Origin: Myxococcota bacterium
Lineage (GTDB): Bacteria > Myxococcota_A > Bradymonadia > UBA7976 > UBA1532
Assembly: GCA_963169045.1 (NCBI GenBank)
Contig: CAUJDF010000003.1
Span: 1 to 64,000, forward strand
DNA length: 64,000 nucleotides
Direction: 5' to 3'
Positions 58,316 to 64,000 of this stretch are shown here, in pieces. A program made the position numbers and the translations under genes. The notes beneath the pieces are model-generated. The model was not told the DNA's origin. It searched no databases and saw nothing but the letters and a program-made list of their open reading frames with translations. Each line of letters starts with the position of its first letter. Positions within the stretch are counted from its first letter, which is position 1.

Positions 58316-58660
58316 ATGGAGGCCCTGCTCGCGCTCGTCATCGGCGTCCTCGGCGGCGCGGCGGTCTGGCTCGTCCTGCGCCCGCGCACCTTCCAGGTGA
58401 TCATGGGCCTGGCGCTGCTGTCGTACGCGGTGAACCTCTTCATCTTCAGCGTCGGCAGCCTCTTCCTCGACCGCCCGCCGATCGTGCGACCCGGCGTGCC
58501 CACCGATCTCGGCCACTACACCGACCCCATGCCGCAGTCGCTCGTCCTGACGGCAATCGTCATCGGCTTCGCGACGACGGCGCTCTTCCTCGTCGTGTTG
58601 CTGGCCTCGCGCGGCCTCGCCGGCACGGACCACGTCGACGGGCCGAGGGGGGAGCCGTGA
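58316..58660 (+). CDS. mrpC: Na+/H+ antiporter Mrp subunit C
   Basis: A 114-aa NuoK-like membrane protein with three helices, starting directly after the mrpA stop. Signature: IMGLALLSYAVNLFIFSVGSL and DPMPQSLVLTAIVIGFATTALFLVVLL (family DPLPQALVLTAIVI type). Required for assembly of the Mrp complex with MrpA and MrpD. Its stop overlaps mrpD (GTGA). Confidence 0.95.
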   Translation: MEALLALVIGVLGGAAVWLVLRPRTFQVIMGLALLSYAVNLFIFSVGSLFLDRPPIVRPGVPTDLGHYTDPMPQSLVLTAIVIGFATTALFLVVLLASRGLAGTDHVDGPRGEP

Positions 58661-60273
58661 GCCTGGGGCACCTCGTCGCCGTGCCCGTCGTCCTGCCGCT
58701 CGTGACGGCGGCGCTGCTCGTGCTGCTCGGCGAGAAGCGGCGGCGCGCCCGGACGCTCCTCAACGTCGGTGCGACGCTGGCCGGCCTCGCCGTGGCGGCG
58801 ACCCTGTTGTGGCGCATCGACGCGGGCGGCGTGCCGGGCGCGATCGGCGTGTACCTCGGCTCGAACTGGGAGGCGCCGTTCGGCGTCGTGCTCGTCGCCG
58901 ACCGGCTCACGGCGCTCATGCTGGCGCTCGTGGGCGTCGTCGGCTTCGGCGTCGCCCTCTACGCCGAGGCCGGCTGGCACCGCGCGGGCGTGTACTTCCA
59001 CCCGCTCTTCCAGATCCAGCTGATGGGGCTCAACGGCGCGTTCCTCACCGGAGATCTGTTCAACCTCTTCGTGTTCTTCGAGGTGATGCTCGCCGCCTCG
59101 TACGGCCTGCAGCTCCACGGGTCCGGCGGACCGCGGGTGGCGTCGGGTCTGCACTACATCGCGGTGAACCTGCTCGCGTCGTCGCTGTTCCTGGTCGGGC
59201 TCGCGACGATCTACGGCGTCATGGGCACGCTCACGATGGCCGACATCGCCGCGAAGCTCCCGTCCGTGCCCGCCGACGACCGCGGGCTCCTGCACGCGGG
59301 CATGGCCATCCTCGCGGTGGCGTTCCTCGTGAAGGCGGCGACCTGGCCGCTCAACGCCTGGCTCGTGCCCGCCTACACGGCGGCGAGCGCCCCGATCGCG
59401 GCGCTCTTCGCGCTGATGACGAAGGTGGGCGTCTATGTGCTGGTGCGCCTGTGGACGCTGTTCTTCTCGCACGGCGGCCCCTCCGACGACTTCGGCGGCC
59501 CCGTCCTGCTCTGCGGCGGCCTCGCGACCGTCGTGTTCGGCGCCCTCGGCCTCTTGTCCTCGCTGAGCCTCGGCCGCATCGCCGCCTTCTCGATCGTGGT
59601 GTCCTCGGGCACGCTGCTCTCGGCGCTCGGGATGGGGACCGCCGCCGTCACGTCGGCGGCGCTCTTCTATCTGGTGAGCGCGACGCTCGCGGTGAGCGCG
59701 CTCTTCCTGCTCGTCGAGCTCGTCGGACGCATGGGCGTCGACGGCCAGGGGCGGCTGTCCGACGTCGAGCCCGGCGAGGACACCAACCTCGACGACGAGG
59801 AGGTGCCGCTCGTCGGCCGCGCCTTCCCCGTCTCGATCGCGCTGCTGGGGCTGGCCTTCGTGTGCGCGGCGCTGATCGTCGCCGGCCTGCCGCCGCTCGC
59901 GGGCTTCCTCGCGAAGGTCGCGCTGCTGAGCGCCGTCCTGCAGGCCGAGGCGCCCACCGCCGGCGCCTGGTGGATCCTCGCGCTGCTGCTCCTCTCGGGC
60001 TTCGTCGCCACGCTCTCCCTCTCGAGGGCGGGCATCCGGCACTTCTGGTCGACGGGCAACCGCCTCCCGCCCGACGTGAAGCTCGTCGAGGCGGTCCCGG
60101 TCGTCGCGCTCCTCGGCGCCTGCGTGCTGCTCACGGTGTACGCCGAGCCCGTCCTGCGCTTCACGGGCGCCACCGCCTCGGGGCTGCACGCGCCGGGGGC
60201 CTACATCGAAGCGGTGCTGACGACGAAACCCCGCCCGGGACCGACGCGCCCCGGGCCGGAGGGCGCGCCGTGA
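58657..60273 (+). CDS. mrpD: Na+/H+ antiporter Mrp subunit D
   Basis: A 538-aa NuoM/N-like membrane protein starting at GTG 58657, overlapping mrpC. Motifs: LNGAFLTGDLFNLFVFFEVMLAASYGL with the conserved Glu in helix 5, LVKAATWPLNAWLVPAYTAASAPIAALFALMTKVGVYVLVRLW with Lys and the second signature Lys, and LPPLAGFLAK. It forms the second ion-translocating unit of the complex. An acidic loop (DVEPGEDTNLDDEEVP) is typical of the subunit. The stop overlaps mrpE. Confidence 0.96.
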   Translation: MSLGHLVAVPVVLPLVTAALLVLLGEKRRRARTLLNVGATLAGLAVAATLLWRIDAGGVPGAIGVYLGSNWEAPFGVVLVADRLTALMLALVGVVGFGVALYAEAGWHRAGVYFHPLFQIQLMGLNGAFLTGDLFNLFVFFEVMLAASYGLQLHGSGGPRVASGLHYIAVNLLASSLFLVGLATIYGVMGTLTMADIAAKLPSVPADDRGLLHAGMAILAVAFLVKAATWPLNAWLVPAYTAASAPIAALFALMTKVGVYVLVRLWTLFFSHGGPSDDFGGPVLLCGGLATVVFGALGLLSSLSLGRIAAFSIVVSSGTLLSALGMGTAAVTSAALFYLVSATLAVSALFLLVELVGRMGVDGQGRLSDVEPGEDTNLDDEEVPLVGRAFPVSIALLGLAFVCAALIVAGLPPLAGFLAKVALLSAVLQAEAPTAGAWWILALLLLSGFVATLSLSRAGIRHFWSTGNRLPPDVKLVEAVPVVALLGACVLLTVYAEPVLRFTGATASGLHAPGAYIEAVLTTKPRPGPTRPGPEGAP

Positions 60274-60764
60274 CCGCCCTCGCGAAGCTGGCGCCCGCCC
60301 CGCTGCTCTCGGCGGCGCTGCTTGGCCTGTGGCTCGTGCTGGCGCGCTCCGCGAGCCTCGGCCACCTGCTCGTGGGGCTGGCGATCGCGCTCGCCGTGCC
60401 GCACCTCACCGCGAACCTGCGCCTGAAGGTGGTCGCGCGGCGCCCGCTGGTGGTCGTGCGCTACGTCCTGCGGGTCGGCGGCGACGTGGTGCGCTCGAAC
60501 CTCGAGGTGGGGAGGGGCGTCCTCGTGTGGCGTTGGCGTCGCCCGCAGTCGAGGTTCGTCGTGGTGCCGCTCGACCTGCGCGACCCGTTCGGCCTGGCGG
60601 TGCTGTCGATGGTGACGACGATCGTCCCGGGCACGGTCTGGTCGGAGCTGGCGATCGACCGCAGCGCCCTCTTGCTGCACGTGTGGGACGTCGACGAGGA
60701 GCGCGCCTTCATAGAGCGCTTCAAGGCGCGCTACGAGAGGCCGCTCATGGAGATCTTCGAGTGA
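60270..60764 (+). CDS. mrpE: Na+/H+ antiporter Mrp subunit E
   Basis: A 164-aa membrane protein starting at GTG 60270 inside the mrpD stop. N-terminal helices (LLSAALLGLWLVLARSAS, HLLVGLAIALAVPHLT) and a cytoplasmic domain with DVVRSNLEVGRGVLVWRW, SMVTTIVPGTVWSELAIDRSALLLHVWDVDEE, as in known MrpE. Needed for full antiport activity; overlaps mrpF. Confidence 0.95.
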   Translation: MTALAKLAPAPLLSAALLGLWLVLARSASLGHLLVGLAIALAVPHLTANLRLKVVARRPLVVVRYVLRVGGDVVRSNLEVGRGVLVWRWRRPQSRFVVVPLDLRDPFGLAVLSMVTTIVPGTVWSELAIDRSALLLHVWDVDEERAFIERFKARYERPLMEIFE

Positions 60765-61039
60765 GCCCGCTGCTGTCCGGCGCCATCGTCTTCACGCTCG
60801 GCTGCTATGCCGTCGCGTCGGTCTTGGTGCTCGTGCGGCTCGTCCGGGGACCCCGCGCCCAGGACCGCGTGTTCGCGCTCGACCTGCTCTACTTCCACGC
60901 GATGCTCGTCATGCTGGTCCTCGGCATCCGCCACCAGAGCGACGTGTACTTCGAGGCCGCCCTGCTGATCGCGCTCTTCAGCTTCGTGAGCTCTTCGGCG
61001 ATGGCGAAGTTCATCCTGCGCGGCGAGGTGATCGAATGA
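60761..61039 (+). CDS. mrpF: Na+/H+ antiporter Mrp subunit F
   Basis: A 92-aa three-helix membrane protein starting at GTG 60761, overlapping mrpE. Typical LVRLVRGPRAQDRVFALDLLYFHAMLVMLVLG (family GP-t--DRv-a-D) and a C-terminal FVSSSAMAKFILRGEVIE. Structural and possibly gating subunit of the antiporter. Confidence 0.95.
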   Translation: MSPLLSGAIVFTLGCYAVASVLVLVRLVRGPRAQDRVFALDLLYFHAMLVMLVLGIRHQSDVYFEAALLIALFSFVSSSAMAKFILRGEVIE

Positions 61040-61380
61040 GCCTCTGGGCCGAGGTGGCGGTCGCCGTGCTGCTCGTGTCGAGCGGGCTCTTCGTCCTCGT
61101 GTCGGCGCTCGGGTTCGCGCGCCTGCCCGACTTCTTCCTGCGCATGCACCCCCCGGCGCTCGCGTACACCGTCGGCAGCTGGTGCGTGAGCTTCGCCGGC
61201 GCGCTGTACTTCTCGCTGCTCGAGGGGCGTCTCGCGCTGCACCCGCTGCTGGTCATCGCCGCGCTCGGCGTCACGGTCCCCGTCACGACGCTGCTGCTGG
61301 CGCGCGTCGCGCTGTTCCGCCGCCGCGCCGCCGGCGCGCCCGACACGCCGCCGCCGCTCACGCCGCCGCGGGCGCCCTGA
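61036..61380 (+). CDS. mrpG: Na+/H+ antiporter Mrp subunit G
   Basis: A 114-aa three-helix membrane protein overlapping mrpF (ATGA). Signature LGFARLPDFFLRMHPPALAYTVGSWCVSFA, matching the family pattern of RLPD-y-R-HA. Last gene of the complete mrp operon. Confidence 0.95.
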   Translation: MSLWAEVAVAVLLVSSGLFVLVSALGFARLPDFFLRMHPPALAYTVGSWCVSFAGALYFSLLEGRLALHPLLVIAALGVTVPVTTLLLARVALFRRRAAGAPDTPPPLTPPRAP

Positions 61381-61441
61381 CGGACCCGCCCGGCGGACGA
61401 TCGGTTCGCGCGCTGCCGCGGATCGTGCCTATCCTGCGCCG

Positions 61442-64000
61442 ATGCGCCTCACCGTCCAGGTCTTCGTGCGCGCGCACCACGGCGGCCTCTTCACGATGGA
61501 GGTCGTCGGCGAGCCCGCGCTCTGCCTGCACACGCCCGACCTGGAGAAGGGCCGCGAGGAGCTGGCGCTCGCGCTCTGTGACCGCGTCGAGCGCACGCAC
61601 CCGCGGCTGCTCGGGCGCTACGCCGCGCCGGCGGGGCTCGCGCTGGAGACGGTCGAGGTGCCCGGCACGCTGCCGGTGGAGGGGCGCGAGGAGGCGCTGC
61701 CCGCGCCGGTCTCGGTGCTCGTCGCCCGCGACCGGCAGTGGCAGCGCCTGTGGCTGCCGCGATGGGACGTCCGACACTGGATCCCGGTCGGCGAGCCGCC
61801 CGCGGAGGCCGTGATCGCCTTCCTGCGGAAGCACTTCGAGCGCCTCGGCCCCGCCGAGCGGCTGGCGCGCCGCGTCGAGCGCCGCGAGTGGATCGAGACG
61901 CTCGAGATCGAGGCCGACCCGGCGCCGGCCGAGCGTTTCACCGGCAAGCGCCTCGGCGCCGACATGCTGCCCGAGCCGGCGCCGAAGGACGACGAGCCGC
62001 CCGAGGACGAGGCGCCGAAGAAGAAGAAGCGCCCGCCGACGCCGACGCTCGGGCGCGTCGGCGTGAACCTCTCGAAGCAGGCGGCGGCGCACGACCTCGA
62101 CCATGCCTTCGGCCGCGACGCGCCGCTGGCCGATCTCATCGCCCGGCTGCGCGCCCCGGGCGGCCTGGCGCTGGTGATCATCGGCGAGTCCGGCGTGGGC
62201 AAGACGGCGCTGCTCGACGAGCTCGTCCATCGCCTGCGCGCCGACGAGCACCTGAAGGACCGCCCGGTGTGGTTCGCCGATGCCAACCGCCTCGTGGCCG
62301 GCGACGGTGGCTTCGGCGAATGGCAGCGACAATGCCTCGACATCGCCCGCGAAGCCATCGACGCCGAAGCCATCTGGTACCTCGGCAATCCGCTGGCCCT
62401 GCTCGACGCCGGCAAGTCCGAGCACTCGGACCAGAACGTGGCGCAGGTGCTCAAGCCGTACCTCTCGGGCCGCGAGCTCACGGTCATCGCCGAGTGCACG
62501 CCGCGCGCGTGGGCGCAGGTGGAGCTGCGCGAGGCGGGCTTCGCGCGCCTGTTCGTGCCGTACCGTCTCGAGGAGCCGCCCCCGGCCGAGGCGCACGACA
62601 TCCTGGCCGCCGTCGCCCGCCAGCTGCGCGAGGACACCGGCGTCGAGCTGCGCCCCGACGGCCTGCGCGCGGTGGAGGATCTGGCCGAGCGCTTCCGCGG
62701 CGACCAGAGCCGCCTCGGCCACGCCGCCCACTTCCTGCGACGCGTCGTCGACGAGGCCGCGCTGCGCGCCGAGGGCCGCACCGTCGCGCTCGACCGCGGC
62801 GCCGTCGTCGACCGCTTCTGCGCCGAGACCGGCATGCCCGCGTTCCTGGTGCGCGACGACCTGCCGCTCGACCCCGACGCCCTGCACGCTCACTTCCGCG
62901 GCCGCCTCATCGGTCAGGACGAGGCCGTCCGCCGCATGACCGACCTCGTGGCGCTCGTGAAGGCCGGCCTCTCCGACGTGCGACGCCCGCTCGGCTCGTT
63001 CCTCTTCGTCGGCCCCACCGGCGTCGGCAAGACCGAGATGGCCAAGGCGCTCGCCGAGCTGCTCTTCGGCCGCGGGCGCGAGCATCTGTTGCGCTTCGAC
63101 ATGGGCGAGTTCGTGACCGCCGACAGCGTGCACCGCTTCCTCGGGGACGCCGGCCAGCCCGGCTCGCTGATCGCCCAGGTGCGCCGCTCGCCCTTCGCGG
63201 TGCTGCTGCTCGACGAGATCGAGAAGGCGCACCCGGCGCTCTTCGACGTGCTGCTGCAGGTGCTCGGCGAGGCGCGGTTGACCGACCAGGCCGGCCGCAC
63301 CGCGGACTTCCGCAACACCGTGGTCCTGATGACCTCGAACCTCGGCGTGGAGACGTTCCGGCGCAGCCCCGGCTTCGGCGGCGAGGCGCCCGGCTCGCTC
63401 ACCGAGCACTTCGTCGGCGAGGCGCGCCGCTTCTTCCGGCCCGAGCTGTTCAACCGCATCGACCACGTCGTGCCGTTCATGCCCCTCGAGCGGCAGGCCA
63501 TCGATCGCATCACCACGCGCGAGCTCGATGCCTTCCTCGGGCGTGAAGGCATCCGCCAGCGCGGCCTCGACGTGAGCCTCGAAGAGGGACTGCCCGACTG
63601 GCTGGCCGAGCGTGGCGTGGACCCGCGCTACGGCGCGCGGCCGCTGAAGCGCGTCATCGAGGCGCGGCTCGCGGCGCCGCTGGCGCGGTATCTGTCGGGC
63701 GCCGAGGCGACGCCGGCGGTGCGCGTGGAGACGGCGGACGACGCGCTGCGGTTCGTCGGACGGGACGCGCGCGCCGGCAGGGCGGCCGGCCGCGAGAAGC
63801 TGCGCCGGCAGCTGGCCGAGGTGGGCCGCGTGCGCCAGCAGCTCCAGCAGTGGCGCGCCTCGCAGCCCTACACCGACCTCGCCCACGGCCTGCGCCTGCT
63901 CGACCGCCTGACGCAGACGCGCGGCTTCTGGGACGACGCCGCCGCCGCCGACGCCCGCATGCGTCGCGCCGAGCCCGGCCGGCAGCTGCACCATGCCTTC
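61442..64000 (+). CDS. Clp-family double-AAA+ ATPase, 3' end cut by window
   Basis: At least 853 residues. The N-terminal ~235 residues do not look like the usual Clp N-domain: a beta-rich part (VQVFVRAHHGGLFTMEVVGEPALCLH) and an acidic/Lys-rich linker ending KKKKRPPTPTLGRVG. First AAA module ~240-460 with Walker A GESGVGKT. Second, ClpB-D2-like module ~490-760: LIGQDEAV, Walker A GPTGVGKTE, RFDMGEF, Walker B LLLDEIEKAHP, sensor-1 TSNLG, arginine finger region RPELFNRID, sensor-2 DPRYGARPLKR. No I-G-F/L tripeptide for ClpP docking is visible, so it is more ClpB/ClpV-like unfolding than degradation. C-terminal helical extension continues past the window. Start ATG 61442 follows mrpG by 61 bp. 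Confidence 0.9.
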   Translation, partial: MRLTVQVFVRAHHGGLFTMEVVGEPALCLHTPDLEKGREELALALCDRVERTHPRLLGRYAAPAGLALETVEVPGTLPVEGREEALPAPVSVLVARDRQWQRLWLPRWDVRHWIPVGEPPAEAVIAFLRKHFERLGPAERLARRVERREWIETLEIEADPAPAERFTGKRLGADMLPEPAPKDDEPPEDEAPKKKKRPPTPTLGRVGVNLSKQAAAHDLDHAFGRDAPLADLIARLRAPGGLALVIIGESGVGKTALLDELVHRLRADEHLKDRPVWFADANRLVAGDGGFGEWQRQCLDIAREAIDAEAIWYLGNPLALLDAGKSEHSDQNVAQVLKPYLSGRELTVIAECTPRAWAQVELREAGFARLFVPYRLEEPPPAEAHDILAAVARQLREDTGVELRPDGLRAVEDLAERFRGDQSRLGHAAHFLRRVVDEAALRAEGRTVALDRGAVVDRFCAETGMPAFLVRDDLPLDPDALHAHFRGRLIGQDEAVRRMTDLVALVKAGLSDVRRPLGSFLFVGPTGVGKTEMAKALAELLFGRGREHLLRFDMGEFVTADSVHRFLGDAGQPGSLIAQVRRSPFAVLLLDEIEKAHPALFDVLLQVLGEARLTDQAGRTADFRNTVVLMTSNLGVETFRRSPGFGGEAPGSLTEHFVGEARRFFRPELFNRIDHVVPFMPLERQAIDRITTRELDAFLGREGIRQRGLDVSLEEGLPDWLAERGVDPRYGARPLKRVIEARLAAPLARYLSGAEATPAVRVETADDALRFVGRDARAGRAAGREKLRRQLAEVGRVRQQLQQWRASQPYTDLAHGLRLLDRLTQTRGFWDDAAAADARMRRAEPGRQLHHAF

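Overview
The window is very GC-rich chromosomal DNA that looks like a myxobacterium or close relative (Myxococcota). The signs are a myxobacterial-type Cys-rich repeat (CDDG...GDGC), many secreted lipoproteins whose signal Cys is followed by Asp-Ala-Ala-Pro linkers, a Ser/Thr kinase coupled to an FHA/sigma-54 activator, and paired myxobacterial-style outer-membrane beta-barrels. No tRNA, rRNA or CRISPR was seen. Genes are tightly packed, often with ATGA/GTGA stop-start overlaps, and the third-position GC bias opens very long spurious frames on the opposite strands.

Layout. 1-1102: 3' part of an RlmKL-type 23S rRNA methyltransferase (cut by the window edge). 1095-9908: a small lipoprotein, two paralogous large lipoproteins (anchor-D-like plus PKD-like plus a shared C-terminal domain) and an alpha-2-macroglobulin with an intact CxEQ thioester motif. 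9909-10226: degenerate ~85-bp tandem repeats. 10227-13567 (-): an FG-GAP/CARDB lipoprotein translationally coupled to a secreted protein. 13709-14954: Mpo1-like (DUF962) protein and an SDR. 14951-15118: a 160-bp MITE-like foldback element with CTAG duplications, inserted exactly where two convergent genes shared a CTAG stop. 15115-17626: class-3 aldehyde dehydrogenase and a divergent polyprenol/diacylglycerol-kinase-like membrane protein. 17633-18793 (-): group-2-like sigma-70 factor. 19313-21621: DUF488, two conserved unknowns and a DUF6946-like gene with no proper start.

21724-35311 (+): secreted and regulatory block. It holds a NOTUM/pectinacetylesterase-like lipoprotein, a LIP-type lipase-like lipoprotein, a TPR protein, and then a four-gene unit: beta-helix-like lipoprotein, Cys-rich lipoprotein, 1496-aa kinase-pseudokinase-degenerate cyclase-AAA-TPR protein, FHA sigma-54 activator. 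This reads as a signalling unit in which the multidomain kinase talks to the activator.

43567-35318 (-): ten abutting or overlapping genes, all exported (lipoproteins, two beta-barrels, a TPR protein, a small periplasmic protein). It is probably one envelope complex and recalls the outer-membrane module of gliding machineries. 43795-46946: DUF1622 membrane protein, a secreted protein, a 15/21-bp minisatellite and a frameshifted lipoprotein. 47086-51833: a coiled-coil protein coupled to a large PEGA-like protein. 52096-54197: a type II restriction-modification pair with visibly lower GC than its neighbours. 54401-55342: Kazal-domain lipoprotein. 55412-61380: complete Mrp Na+/H+ antiporter operon with mrpA and mrpB fused. 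61442-end: Clp-like double-AAA ATPase, cut by the window edge.
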